From Kineococcus rhizosphaerae (GTDB lineage: Bacteria; Actinomycetota; Actinomycetes; Actinomycetales; Kineococcaceae): DNA of 64,000 nt. The notes under the pieces were generated by a model, which was given only the letters and a program-made list of their open reading frames with translations, did not search any database and was not told where the DNA came from. The DNA lies in the NCBI RefSeq assembly GCF_003002055.1, contig NZ_PVZF01000013.1, forward strand, positions 62,001 to 126,000, in the 5' to 3' direction. The position numbers and the translations under genes are program-made. Shown in pieces: positions 51,373 through 60,910 of the stretch (positions are counted from its first letter, which is position 1; each line of letters starts with the position of its first letter).

Positions 51373-54090
51373 TCAGCCCGCCTCGGCGAAACGGCCGAGC
51401 GTGGAGAAGATCTCGCCGCACCCGGTGACGGCCTCGGCGAGGCGGCCGGCGGGCACGGGCCGGGAGAAGTAGTAGCCCTGCGCGGTGTCGCAGCCGACGG
51501 CCTGCAGCGCCCGCACCTGCGAGGCCTGCTCGGTCCCCTCGGCGACGACGCGCAGCCCGAAGCTGCGGGCCGCCCCGACGACGAGGCGCACGAGCTCGAC
51601 CGTGCGGGGGTCGTCGGAGTCGACGAAGCTGCGGTCGATCTTCAGCACGTCCACGGGCACGCGGGCCAGCTGCCCGAACGACGTGTACCCCGTCCCGAAG
51701 TCGTCGATGGCCACGCGCACGCCGATGGCCCGCAGTTCCTCCAGCCGCGCCCAGGCCGCGTCGTCCTCGACCATGACGGTCTCGGTGACCTCCAGCACGA
51801 GGCGGCCGGGGGCGGTCCCGGACGCCTCCAGGGCCGTCCGCACGTCCTCGACGAGGCGCGGGGACCGCAGGTGCCGGCCGGAGATGTTGACGGCGACGCT
51901 CAGGCCGGCCGCGGGTCCGCCGGTGGCGTCGAACTCGGCGAGCTGGCGCAGCGAGGTCCGCAGCGCCCAGCGCCCGAGGTCGCAGACGAGGTCCGAGCCC
52001 TCCGCGACGGGGATGAACCTGCCGGGCGGGACCAGCCCCTCACCGGGCTTCTCCCAGCGCACCAGCGCCTCCACCGAGCGGACGCGGCCGGTCTCGAGGT
52101 CGGTGACGGGCTGGTAGTGCAGGACGAGCTCGTCGGCGACCAGGGCGTGCCGGAGCCCGTCCTCGACGGCGGTCTGGGCGGCGAGCGCCGCGCGCAGGTC
52201 GTCGTCGTAGACCTCGACGCGGCCGCGGCCGGCGTTCTTGGCGCGGTAGGCGGCGGTGTGGGCCTCCTGCAGCAGCCGGTCGGCCGCCTCGTGCCCGCCG
52301 GCCCCGGGTGCGGCTTCGACGCGGCTGACGGCGACGCCGACGCTGGCGCCGATGACGGCCTGGGACTCGGCGGAGCCGAGCAGCGGGATGGGGGCGGACA
52401 CGGTGTCGATGAGGGCCTGGCCGAACTCCAGCAGCCCCTTCTCGTCGGTGACGGGTTCGACGAGGACGACGAACTCGTCCCCGCCGAGGCGGGCCACGAC
52501 GTCGACGGCCCGGACCCGTTCGCGCAGGCGCTGCGCGACGGTCTGCAGGACGGCGTCGCCGGCGACGTGGCCCAGGGAGTCGTTGACGGTCTTGAACTGG
52601 TCGAGGTCGAGGAAGAGCAGGCCGACGCGGTCGCCGGTGCGGTGGGTGCGGCGCAGGGCGCGGTCGATCTGGGCGAGGGCCTCGGCGCGGTTGGGCAGGG
52701 TCGTGAGGGCGTCGTGGGTGGCCTGGTGGGCCAGTTCCTGCTGCAGCTCCTCGCGCTCGCGCACGGCGGTGACGATCTGCTGGACGGAGGCGTGCACGAC
52801 GCGCCCGAGGGGGCCGCCCAGGGGGCGGTGCAGGACGGCGTCGTCGAGGTCGCCGTCGGCGACGGCCTGGGCCTGGGCCTGCATCGAGCGCAGGCTGGCG
52901 ACGGCCGCGCCGAGGCCGTGCGCCACGACGCGGGTCTCCGGGGGGCCCTCCACGGTGACGTCGACGAGCTCGCCGCGGCTGATGGAGCCCGCCGCGTCGG
53001 CGAGGCGTTCCAGGGGCCGGCCGATGGACCGGCTGGTGTAGAGGCTGCCGCCGAGGGACAGCGCCAGCAGCAGGACGGTGATCGCGGCGTACTTCACCAG
53101 TTCGTGCTCGGCGGCGCCGCGGTAGCCCTCGGCCACCCCGACGGCCCGGTCGGCGGCGACGCGCAGGGCCGCGTGCAGGGCGTCGTCGCGGCCGACGACG
53201 GCGGTGCTGAGCGCGACGAGGGTCTCGGCGTCCGGGACGGTCCGGGTGGTCGCGGCGGCGGCCTCGTCGAGGGTGCCGTCGACGGTCTGGGCGTCGGCGG
53301 TGAGCACGGCCGTGCCCCAGCTGTTGCGCAGCGCGAAGTGGCGGGAGGTGGAGACCTCGTCGGAGGCGTTGCGGTAGCCGGCCCAGCTGCGCAGGAAGAA
53401 GCCCCGGGCCGAGCCCTGGATGCTGTTCTCGGCGGCCAGGTACCCCAGGTAGTAGGGGACCTCCTCGCCGGCCAGCGTGGTCGCGCGGGCGGTGCGCTGC
53501 AGCTCGGTGACGGCGTCGTCGAGCTGGGGGTCGCCGCCCCCGGCGGCTGCGGCGGCGAGGTGCTCGTCGACGGCGTCGCTGAGGGTGGCGACGAGGAAGC
53601 GGTACTTGTCGAAGAGCTGGCGGTTGCTGCGCAGGCGCTCGTCGGCGGTCGCCCCGGCGCCCCAGGACGCGCGGACCGTCGCGAGCGAGGTCGCGGCGTC
53701 GCGGACCTGGGGCCCGGCCAGGGCGTTGCGGGACGCGGTGGCGACGGCGGCGTCGGTGCGGGCGGCGGCGCCGGAGTAGAGGGTGTGCAGGTTCACGGCG
53801 AGCTCGTTGCGGGCCTGCAGGGTCCCCCCGGCCACGCTCAGGTCGAGCAGTTCCACGCTGGAGACGAGGGGGATCGCCTCCTCGGAGACGCGGGCGCGGA
53901 CGGCGTCGAGGGCGATGGCCGCGCGCACCTGGCGGACGGCGTCCTCGGCGGCCTGCACGCGCTGGAACCGGTGGACGACGAGGATCGAGGCGAAGGCGGA
54001 GAACCCGAGCACGGGGACGAGCACGAGCGCCAGGAGCCTGGCGCGCAGGCTGATGGAGCGCCGTTCTCGCTGCTCGGGGAGGTCTGCCAC
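51373..54090 (-). CDS. Membrane GGDEF-EAL protein
   Basis: 905 aa. Membrane helix at about residues 17-40 (RLLALVLVPVLGFSAFASILVVH), then a helical extracytoplasmic sensor to about 330, a second helix (YAAITVLLLALSLGGSLY), HAMP, GGDEF (HDALTTLPNRAEAL, RLGGDEFVVLV near residue 533) and EAL (RSVEALVRWEKP near 678, DFGTGYTSFGQL near 800). Both catalytic sets look complete, so it could make or break c-di-GMP. It is divergent from the second GGDEF-EAL gene. Confidence 0.92.
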   Translation of the reverse strand: MADLPEQRERRSISLRARLLALVLVPVLGFSAFASILVVHRFQRVQAAEDAVRQVRAAIALDAVRARVSEEAIPLVSSVELLDLSVAGGTLQARNELAVNLHTLYSGAAARTDAAVATASRNALAGPQVRDAATSLATVRASWGAGATADERLRSNRQLFDKYRFLVATLSDAVDEHLAAAAAGGGDPQLDDAVTELQRTARATTLAGEEVPYYLGYLAAENSIQGSARGFFLRSWAGYRNASDEVSTSRHFALRNSWGTAVLTADAQTVDGTLDEAAAATTRTVPDAETLVALSTAVVGRDDALHAALRVAADRAVGVAEGYRGAAEHELVKYAAITVLLLALSLGGSLYTSRSIGRPLERLADAAGSISRGELVDVTVEGPPETRVVAHGLGAAVASLRSMQAQAQAVADGDLDDAVLHRPLGGPLGRVVHASVQQIVTAVREREELQQELAHQATHDALTTLPNRAEALAQIDRALRRTHRTGDRVGLLFLDLDQFKTVNDSLGHVAGDAVLQTVAQRLRERVRAVDVVARLGGDEFVVLVEPVTDEKGLLEFGQALIDTVSAPIPLLGSAESQAVIGASVGVAVSRVEAAPGAGGHEAADRLLQEAHTAAYRAKNAGRGRVEVYDDDLRAALAAQTAVEDGLRHALVADELVLHYQPVTDLETGRVRSVEALVRWEKPGEGLVPPGRFIPVAEGSDLVCDLGRWALRTSLRQLAEFDATGGPAAGLSVAVNISGRHLRSPRLVEDVRTALEASGTAPGRLVLEVTETVMVEDDAAWARLEELRAIGVRVAIDDFGTGYTSFGQLARVPVDVLKIDRSFVDSDDPRTVELVRLVVGAARSFGLRVVAEGTEQASQVRALQAVGCDTAQGYYFSRPVPAGRLAEAVTGCGEIFSTLGRFAEAG

Positions 54091-54355
54091 GTGCCAGGGA
54101 TCGACCGGGCGGGGCGCGGGCCTGAGCGCGGGGGCCCACGGGCCGCTCCCAGGTCCCCCGTTCGGCGCAAACCACCGCCCGGACGGACCTCACAGTCACC
54201 CCCGCTCGCTGACGGTGACCGAGCAGCGGAGGTTCCGCCGGACCGTTTGTGTCCGGGCCCGAGAGGCGTCACACTCATCGCACAGCCGGATTCTTCTAGA
54301 AGATTGACGCATGAAGGACTCGAGGCGTCCGAGCTGGGGTTCCACGAGGAGGTGA
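54091..54355. promoter_or_regulatory. Divergent promoter between two GGDEF-EAL genes
   Basis: 265 bases. Contains the perfect 12-bp palindrome TCTTCTAGAAGA at 54292-54303 and a purine-rich ribosome site before 54356. No coding sequence seen. Confidence 0.45.
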
Positions 54356-56110
54356 GTGGTGCACGACGACCGAGGACCCGGGCTCACCCGGGTCGTGATG
54401 TCCGCCGCTCTCGCGGTGGCCGTCACCGACCTGCACGGGGAGCTGCTGGACACCAACGACGCGTTCGCCGCGCTCCTGCACCTGCGCCCCGACGAGCTCG
54501 GCGGCACCAAGATCGGCGACCTCCTCGCGCCCGCTCCCGCCGGCGCCGCGCCCGTCCCGAGGGGCACCGCCCCGGGCCCCCACGGCGGGTTCGACCTCGA
54601 CGCCGTCGTCGAGGAACTCCTCCGCGGGGCACCGGTCGTCCAGGGGGAACTGCTCGTGCGCCGCCGGGACGCCGGCCCCCTGCGCGCCCAGGTCCTCTGC
54701 TCGCTGTCGTCCGCCGACGACGCCACCAGCGTCGTCCTGGTGCAGCTCGTCGACGCCGACCGGCGCGGCCGGCGCCACCACCCCGGCGACCACGACCCCC
54801 TGACCCACCTGCGCAGCCGCGCCGGGGTCGTCGCCGACCTCACCTCCCGCCTGCCCACCCGCGAGGGGCTCCTGGGCGTCGTCTCCTGCGACCTCGACCG
54901 GTTCCGCGTCGTCAACGAGAGCCTCGGGCACGCCGTCGGCGACGAGGTCCTCGTCGGGGTCGCCCGGCGGCTGACGGCCGGGGTGCGCGGCGGTGACGTC
55001 GTGGCCCGGCTCGGCGACGACGAGTTCCTCGTCGTCCTGCCCGGCCTGACCGACGTCGCCGAGGCCGTCGACGTCGCGGACCGGCTCACCCGCGACCTCG
55101 GCGCCCCCCTCGAGGTCGAGGTCCCCGACGGCCGCCAGGAGATCCGCTGCGCCGTCAGCACCGGCCTCGTCGTGGTCGACCTGCAGGCCACCGGGACGGA
55201 CGTCGGGCGCGGGACCACCCCCCTGCTGGACGCCGCGACGCTGCTGCGCGACGCCAACACGGCCCTGGACGCGGCCAAGGCCGCCGGCGGCGGCTGCTGC
55301 CGGGTGTTCACCTCGACCATGCGCGACCGGGCCGTGCGCCGCCTCACCGTGGAGACCGACCTGCGCCGCGCCCTGGAGCACGACGAGCTGCGCGTGCACT
55401 ACCAGCCGGTGGTGCGGCTGCGCGACGGCCGCCGCACGGGGTTCGAGGCGCTCGTGCGCTGGGACCACCCGCGGCGCGGGCTGCTCCTGCCGGGGCAGTT
55501 CCTCGACGTGGCCGAGGACTGCGGGCTCGTCAGCGCCATCGACGCCGTGGTGCTGGAGCAGGCGCTCGACTTCCTGACCCGCCACCCCGACGTGCGGGTC
55601 GCCGTGAACACCTCCGCGCGCCGCCTCGACGGCACGTTCGCCGCCTCCGTCGCCCGCGGTCTGCACCGCCGCGGCCTGCCGCCCGCGCGGCTGGCCGTCG
55701 AGCTCCTGGAGACCTCCCTCGTCTCCGGGGACGCCGTCACCGAGCGGGAGCTGCGCGACCTCGCCGAGCTGGGCGTGGCCGTGCTCCTCGACGACTTCGG
55801 CACCGGCTACTCCGCGCTGGCCTACCTGCGCCGGCTGCCCGTCTCCGGGCTCAAGCTCGACCGGTCGTTCGTGGCGGACCTGCCCGAGGACTCCAGCTCG
55901 GACCGCATCGCGGCGGCCGTCGTGAGCCTGGCGGGCAGCTTCGGGCTGTCGTCGGTGTGCGAGGGGGTGGAGACCGCGGCGCAGGCCGACCACCTCGCCG
56001 AGCAGGGCTGGGAGTCCGCCCAGGGCTTCCACTTCGGCGTCCCCGCCCCCGAGGAGCGCTGGTTCCCGCGCGCCGTGCGCCCCGTGCGCGTCACCCCCGT
56101 CCCCGCCTGA
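54356..56110 (+). CDS. PAS-GGDEF-EAL protein
   Basis: 584-aa cytosolic protein. PAS (ALAVAVTDLHGELLDTNDAFAALLHLRP), GGDEF (HDPLTHLRSRAGVVADL, ARLGDDEFLVVLPG near residue 218) and EAL (GFEALVRWDHPRRG near 365; LLDDFGTGYSALAYLRRLPV; SLAGSFGLSSVCEGVET). The cyclase loop reads GDDEF, so cyclase activity may be low while the EAL residues are intact. GTG 54356 has GGAGG upstream. It converges with the antiporter gene, stops 8 bases apart. Confidence 0.9.
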   Translation: MVHDDRGPGLTRVVMSAALAVAVTDLHGELLDTNDAFAALLHLRPDELGGTKIGDLLAPAPAGAAPVPRGTAPGPHGGFDLDAVVEELLRGAPVVQGELLVRRRDAGPLRAQVLCSLSSADDATSVVLVQLVDADRRGRRHHPGDHDPLTHLRSRAGVVADLTSRLPTREGLLGVVSCDLDRFRVVNESLGHAVGDEVLVGVARRLTAGVRGGDVVARLGDDEFLVVLPGLTDVAEAVDVADRLTRDLGAPLEVEVPDGRQEIRCAVSTGLVVVDLQATGTDVGRGTTPLLDAATLLRDANTALDAAKAAGGGCCRVFTSTMRDRAVRRLTVETDLRRALEHDELRVHYQPVVRLRDGRRTGFEALVRWDHPRRGLLLPGQFLDVAEDCGLVSAIDAVVLEQALDFLTRHPDVRVAVNTSARRLDGTFAASVARGLHRRGLPPARLAVELLETSLVSGDAVTERELRDLAELGVAVLLDDFGTGYSALAYLRRLPVSGLKLDRSFVADLPEDSSSDRIAAAVVSLAGSFGLSSVCEGVETAAQADHLAEQGWESAQGFHFGVPAPEERWFPRAVRPVRVTPVPA

Positions 56111-56117
56111 GCGCAGC

Positions 56118-57449
56118 TCACCCCGGGCTGGCCCACTCCGGTTCGCGCGCTCCGACGGCGGTGGCTCGCGGCCGCCGCCGCAGGCCCTCCTCGCGGGCGG
56201 CCTCCTCGACCGCGTCGCTGAAGTGCCGGCGGTACAGCGGGACCGCGGCGGCCGTCGTCACGACCGCCACGACGACGAGCATCGAGAACGCGGGACGGCT
56301 CAGGACGCCGAGGTCGAGCCCGGCGTTGATGAAGATCAGGATCATGAGCCCGCGCGCGTTCATGATCGCCCCCATGGCGAAGGCCTCGCCGTGCGACCAG
56401 CGGAACCAGCGGCGCAGCACGACGTAGCCGGCGGCGGACTTCGTGACGGCCGCGACGAGCACGAGGGCCACGAGCGGCAGCAGGTAGGACGGCGAGGCCA
56501 GGGTCCGCAGGTCGGTGTTCAGGCCGGAGAACGCGAAGAACAGCGGCAGCATCAGCGTGCGCACCAGCCCGAGCGCCGAACCGTGCAGCAGGGGGGCGAA
56601 CCCGGGGACGCGCGGCAGCGCGACCCCCACCAGGAACCCGCCGAACACCGAGTAGATCCCGATCGCGTCCGCGGCCCAGCCGACCACGAGGGTCGTGGCG
56701 AGCAGGGCGGCCAGCAGGCCCTCGTCGAGGTGCCCGCGGTGGACCGCCGCCTCGAGGCGGGAGCGGAAGACGCGCGGCACGACCACCAGGACGGCGACGG
56801 CCAGGGCGAGGGCGGGCAGGACGACCGTCGTCACCGCGCCCAGGGCGCTGCCCCGGGTCACCAGGGACGTCACGACCGCCAGCAGGCACCAGGCGAGGGC
56901 GTCGTCGACGGCGGCCGCCGTCGTCGCCGTCCGGCCGAACCGGGTGTGGACCATGCGCCGCTCCTGCAGGACCCGGGCCAGCATCGGGAACGCCGTGATG
57001 GACAGCGCACCCCCGAGGAACACCGCGTACACCCACGGGGCGACGCCGGCGGGCCGTTCACCGGCGAGCAGCAGACCGCCGCCGAGGCCGCCGAGCACCG
57101 CGGGGCCCACCACCCCCGTCACGGCCAGCGCGACGGGGGCCCACCGGTCCCGGCCCCGTCCGGTCTCGATCTCGTGGTCGGCGCCCACGAGGAACATGTA
57201 CAGGCACAGGCCGAGCATCGCCACGGTGTAGAGGACCGGCCGGGTGCGGTCGGTGAACAGGTAGCCCGTGAACCCGGGGGCGAGCGAACCCAGCAGGGTG
57301 GGGCCGAGCAGGATCCCGGAGACCATCTCCCCGACGACGGCGGGTTGCCCCACCTTCTCCGCGAGGGCCCCGCACACCCTCGCCAGGACCACGATCACCG
57401 CGACGGCCGCCGTGACGTGCAGCAGGACCTCGAAGTTCGGCGTGTTCAC
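56118..57449 (-). CDS. CPA2-type cation:proton antiporter
   Basis: 443 aa, about 12 membrane helices: VGQPAVVGEMVSGILLGPTLLG (first core helix), ALSITAFPMLARVLQERRM and TTAAAVDDALAWCLLAVVTSLV (the conserved Asp pair is expected here), and AFAMGAIMNARGLMILIFIN. It should exchange K+ or Na+ for protons. Its GTG 57449 lies 10 bases after the halogenase stop on the same strand, so it may be the last gene of the biosynthetic transcript. Confidence 0.88.
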   Translation of the reverse strand: MNTPNFEVLLHVTAAVAVIVVLARVCGALAEKVGQPAVVGEMVSGILLGPTLLGSLAPGFTGYLFTDRTRPVLYTVAMLGLCLYMFLVGADHEIETGRGRDRWAPVALAVTGVVGPAVLGGLGGGLLLAGERPAGVAPWVYAVFLGGALSITAFPMLARVLQERRMVHTRFGRTATTAAAVDDALAWCLLAVVTSLVTRGSALGAVTTVVLPALALAVAVLVVVPRVFRSRLEAAVHRGHLDEGLLAALLATTLVVGWAADAIGIYSVFGGFLVGVALPRVPGFAPLLHGSALGLVRTLMLPLFFAFSGLNTDLRTLASPSYLLPLVALVLVAAVTKSAAGYVVLRRWFRWSHGEAFAMGAIMNARGLMILIFINAGLDLGVLSRPAFSMLVVVAVVTTAAAVPLYRRHFSDAVEEAAREEGLRRRPRATAVGAREPEWASPG

Positions 57450-57459
57450 GAGGTCCGCC

Positions 57460-58788
57460 TCAGACCGACATCGCCGCGGCGAACGTGGACCCGACCCGGT
57501 CGCCGAGCGGGTCGAAACCCACGATGTCGGGCAGCGCCGTGATCCCCGAGATGAGCGAGACGAAACCCACCTGCGAGTTCTCGGCGAACACCCGCGTGGC
57601 GGCCTGCGCCTTCTCCAGGTAGTCCTCGCGGTGGCGGCGCGGGTCGGAGAAGTACCGCACGTAGGCGAGCATGTCGCCGACGAACTGCCGGTACACCCGC
57701 TCGAAGTGGCCGAGGGCGGCCGGGGCGGCGTCGGGGTCGGTCAGGCACGCGTCCAGCGCGCGCGCCGCGAGCCAGGACCCCGACGAACCCAGCCACACCC
57801 CCGAGGAGAACAGCGGGTCGACGAACGCGACGGCGTCGCCGACCCCCACCCACCCCGGTCCGGAGAACCGCCGGGCCGTGAGGGAGAAGTCGCGCACGGT
57901 CCGCTGACCCGGGACCGGCGTCCCGGGCTCGACCATCGTGCGGGCGACCCGGCTGGCGGCGAGCGCGGCGTCGAACAGGTCCTCGGCGCTGCGGCCGGCG
58001 GCGGTGGCCTCGGCGACCGCGGCCGCGGAGGTCACGTACCCGACGCTCAGGCGGTTCGCGGACACGGGGATCCCCCACAGCCAGCCCCCGACCTCCGGGA
58101 CGGCCTCGACGAGGATGTCGCCGGAGTCCTCCAGCGGCCGGAAGTCGTCGACGTAGCGCCAGATCGCGATGTTGCGCAGGTCGTCGTGCCAGTCGACGTC
58201 GGTGAGGTGGCGGCTCGCGACGCGGGCGTGGCCGGAGGCGTCGACGGTCCACCGCGCCCGCACCTCGCGCCGCCGCCCGTCCTGCTCGAACTCCACGCCC
58301 CCGACGCGGCCGTCGGGTCCGGTGCGCACCGACGTCACCTTCGCGCGTTCCAGGACGCGGACCCCGTGGGCGCGCGCGTTGTCCAGCAGCAGCTCGTCGA
58401 AGCTCGCGCGGTCCACGTGCCAGGAGTGGTCGAACGGGCTGGCGTCGTTGAACGCCGTGCGCCAGGGTTCGGGTTCGGAACCCCACACGAGGGTGACGCC
58501 GTACTTCCACGGGTACCGCGCGTCCATCTCGGCCTCGAGCCCGAGTTCGCGGATCAGCGGCACGATCCCGGAGATCAGCGACTCGCCCACGTGGTACCGC
58601 GGGAACTGCTCGCGTTCGAGCAGGACGACGTCCCGGCCGCGCTGGGCCAGCAGGGTCGCGACGGTGCTGCCGGCGGGTCCGCCGCCGACCACGACGACGT
58701 CGGCGTCCAGGTCGGCGTCCAGGTCGGCGTCCAGGTCGGCGTCCGGGGCTGCGTGCAGGTCGGTGGGGTCCTGGTGCGTGGTGTCCAC
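57460..58788 (-). CDS. Flavin-dependent halogenase-like enzyme
   Basis: 442 aa. FAD fold DVVVVGGGPAGSTVATLLAQRG. The halogenase signature WxWxIP is present as GGWLWGIPVS, and the active-site lysine of FAD halogenases fits WKYGVTLVWG (after YHVGESLISG). DAVAFVDPLFSSGVWL closes the FAD site. It would chlorinate or brominate an aromatic or other activated group. The N-terminus is a DADL repeat (12-bp tandem DNA repeat at 58699-58744). GTG 58788 has GGAAGGA 8 nt upstream. It is followed by the antiporter gene after 10 bases and preceded by the HopA1 gene. Confidence 0.85.
   Translation of the reverse strand: MDTTHQDPTDLHAAPDADLDADLDADLDADVVVVGGGPAGSTVATLLAQRGRDVVLLEREQFPRYHVGESLISGIVPLIRELGLEAEMDARYPWKYGVTLVWGSEPEPWRTAFNDASPFDHSWHVDRASFDELLLDNARAHGVRVLERAKVTSVRTGPDGRVGGVEFEQDGRRREVRARWTVDASGHARVASRHLTDVDWHDDLRNIAIWRYVDDFRPLEDSGDILVEAVPEVGGWLWGIPVSANRLSVGYVTSAAAVAEATAAGRSAEDLFDAALAASRVARTMVEPGTPVPGQRTVRDFSLTARRFSGPGWVGVGDAVAFVDPLFSSGVWLGSSGSWLAARALDACLTDPDAAPAALGHFERVYRQFVGDMLAYVRYFSDPRRHREDYLEKAQAATRVFAENSQVGFVSLISGITALPDIVGFDPLGDRVGSTFAAAMSV
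58699..58744. repeat. 12-bp tandem repeat in the halogenase gene
   Basis: GTCGGCGTCCAG repeated about 3.8 times, coding for DADL units near residues 16-30 of the halogenase. Confidence 0.9.
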
Positions 58789-58847
58789 GGTCGGTCCTTC
58801 CGTTCCGGGGGTTCGTGGGGTCAGCGGGGTCAGGGGGGTCGGGCGGG

Positions 58848-59813
58848 TCACTGCAGGCCCAGCACGGGCAGCGCCGGCGAGGCGAGGTTGCGGGCGGGTT
58901 CCAGCGGATCGACGTCCGCGTCGACGCACGCCTGGGCGAGCAGGCCCGCCAGGTCGGCGTCGGCGCCCTCCAGCGCGTGCGCGACGACGGCCTCGGCCAC
59001 GACGTTCGCGCGGTGCTGGCCGAAGCTGGACCCGGCGTGCGCCGGACGGCGGTCGGTCGGCTCGAACGCGCAGCCGACCGACGGGGTCAGGGCGCGGGTG
59101 AACGGGGACGTGCTCCCGCCCAGCAGCCCCGTCGCCTCGAGCTCGTGGGCCAGGGGCGCCGCGACGGGCCACCCGTCGCGGCACAGGTACACGACGAGGG
59201 CGTCGCAGCGCGGGTAGAGCGACGGGGTGGACAGGACCTTCGCGTGCCAGCCGATCTCCGGCACGGTGAGGAACCGCACGGCCCGCCGCCACACCTCCGG
59301 TGCCGCCTGCGGGTCGGCGACGTGCGCGTAGAGCCGCAGGACCGGGCCGCGCAACCGGCCGGCCCGGGGGCCGTGGGCGTACAGGAAACCCGGGGACAGC
59401 GCGGGCCGCAGACCGGGCAGGTCGACGCGCACCGACCCCTCGCGCGGTTCGCTGTTCGGGACCCGCACCCGCACCCCGTCGAGGTCGACGACGACGTCCG
59501 TCGCGCCCGGGGCGGCCGGGGCGACGACGTCCGCGCGGACGCTGCGCACCAGCGGTGGGGTGGCGGCCACCAGGGTCTGCTCGAACCGGGGGTCGCGGAA
59601 GCTGCGCAGGGCGAACTCGAGGGGTTTGTCCCGCCCGTTGTGGACGGTCTGGTAGAGGACGCCGCCGACGGTCCGGGCCAGGGCCACGGGACTGCCCTCG
59701 ACGTAGCGGGTCCCGGCGACCGTGGCCGCCAGACCCCCGGGTTCCACGTCGACACCGCGGGCGGCGTCCAGCAGGCGGGGGCTGACCAGCCGGTCGGCGA
59801 GGGTGCGGGTCAC
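58848..59813 (-). CDS. HopA1-domain RiPP protein (LanY/TvaD-like)
   Basis: 321 aa. C-terminal HopA1-family pattern: GPVLRLYAHVADPQAAPEVW, WHAKVLSTPSLYPRCDALVVYLCRDGWP, SPFTRALTPSVGCAFEPTD and GSSFGQHRANVVAEAVV. In class V lanthipeptides (SprH3, CaoY) and thioamitides (TvaD) such proteins pair with a phosphotransferase to eliminate phosphate from Ser/Thr of the precursor. GTG 59813 overlaps the phosphotransferase stop by four bases, so the two are translated together. Confidence 0.85.
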   Translation of the reverse strand: MTRTLADRLVSPRLLDAARGVDVEPGGLAATVAGTRYVEGSPVALARTVGGVLYQTVHNGRDKPLEFALRSFRDPRFEQTLVAATPPLVRSVRADVVAPAAPGATDVVVDLDGVRVRVPNSEPREGSVRVDLPGLRPALSPGFLYAHGPRAGRLRGPVLRLYAHVADPQAAPEVWRRAVRFLTVPEIGWHAKVLSTPSLYPRCDALVVYLCRDGWPVAAPLAHELEATGLLGGSTSPFTRALTPSVGCAFEPTDRRPAHAGSSFGQHRANVVAEAVVAHALEGADADLAGLLAQACVDADVDPLEPARNLASPALPVLGLQ

Positions 59814-60910
59814 GGGGTCACGTCCAGTCCGAGGGTCGAGGTGAACTCGGCGGGGGAGATCAGCAGCCCCCGGCCGATGCCGGCCGCGGCGCGGGTCACC
59901 GGCGAGAGGCGGTTGGCCTTCGCGGCGGCCGCCAGCATCCGGTCGAGCATGTGCCAGCCCGCGAAGGCCGTGGCGCGTTCGAGCAGGCCCGCGTCCTCCA
60001 GCGCCCGCGGGCGGACGTCGAGGTACCCCCGGCAGAACGCGGCGACCCGGGGCCGGCGGGCCGCGACCTCCCGGGTCCCCGTCGCGACGACCTGCGCGTG
60101 GTCGGCGGCGCGGCCCAGCGGCAGGTCGCCGGCCAGGGTCACGGGGATCGCGGCCGCGGCCAGGAACAACCACTCCCCGGCGAACGCGCCCAGGTCGCGG
60201 GCCGGGTCGCCCGCCCGCGTCTCCTCGAAGTCGGACAGGTGCAACCGGTCCCCGCTGAGCAGGAACTGGTCCAGGCGCAGGTCCCCGTGGACCGGGGTCC
60301 GGCCGGGCCCGGCGGGTTCGCGGGACCGCAGCGCGTGCAACGCGGTGACGAGCTCGGCGTCGCGCTGCAGCAGCCCCCACATCTGCAGCTCGGCCTGCGA
60401 GGCGACCGTCCAGTGCGCCAGGGACAGCGCCTCCAGCCCCTGCACGGGCGGCAACGGGTGCGGGGAGTCGTCGAAACCCCCCACGGGCAGCGAGTGCAGG
60501 ACGGCGACGAGGGCGCCGGCCTCCCGGCACCGCTCGTCCGTCATCTCCTCGTCGAGCGCCAGTTCCGCGCCGGTGCGCGCGTCGGGCAGGAACTCGAACG
60601 CCGCCAGCGCCTCGGCCGGGTCGGCGCCCAGCAGCCGCGGGGTCCGCAGACCGGACCCGGCGTGCCGTTCGACGTGCAGGCTGCGTTCGAGCCGGCGGTC
60701 CCGGTCGGCGTCGAGCAGGCGCTTGACGAAGACCCGACGGCCCCGGTCGGTGCGTCCGGACCAGTTGTCGTTGCGGCCCAGGACGCTCGTGACGGAGTCC
60801 TCCTCGAACCCGCCGAGGCCCAGGCCCCGCAGCAGCCGGTCGACGGCCGGGACGGTCTCGAGCTCGGTCGACCGGTACTGGACCCGCGGGCTGGTGCTGG
60901 TCGGTGGCAT
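59810..60910 (-). CDS. RiPP phosphotransferase (LanK/TvaC-like, APH fold)
   Basis: 366 aa. Kinase-like fold: GRRVFVKRLLDADR (ATP-binding Lys), the catalytic loop VHGDLRLDQFLLSGD and the metal-binding LSDFEETRAGDPARDL. Aminoglycoside phosphotransferase family members with this partner phosphorylate Ser/Thr in RiPP precursors (SprPT, CaoK, TvaC). ATG 60910 has AAGGAG 6 nt upstream. It is the first gene of the leftward transcript and is coupled to the HopA1 gene. Confidence 0.87.
   Translation of the reverse strand: MPPTSTSPRVQYRSTELETVPAVDRLLRGLGLGGFEEDSVTSVLGRNDNWSGRTDRGRRVFVKRLLDADRDRRLERSLHVERHAGSGLRTPRLLGADPAEALAAFEFLPDARTGAELALDEEMTDERCREAGALVAVLHSLPVGGFDDSPHPLPPVQGLEALSLAHWTVASQAELQMWGLLQRDAELVTALHALRSREPAGPGRTPVHGDLRLDQFLLSGDRLHLSDFEETRAGDPARDLGAFAGEWLFLAAAAIPVTLAGDLPLGRAADHAQVVATGTREVAARRPRVAAFCRGYLDVRPRALEDAGLLERATAFAGWHMLDRMLAAAAKANRLSPVTRAAAGIGRGLLISPAEFTSTLGLDVTP

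Noticed and set aside
58699-58744. CRISPR-like or regulatory repeat
   Set aside because: The unit is 12 bp without spacers and stays in frame as DADL codons.
57460-58788. Geranylgeranyl reductase
   Set aside because: Same FAD superfamily, but WxWxIP and the WKYG lysine context favour a halogenase.
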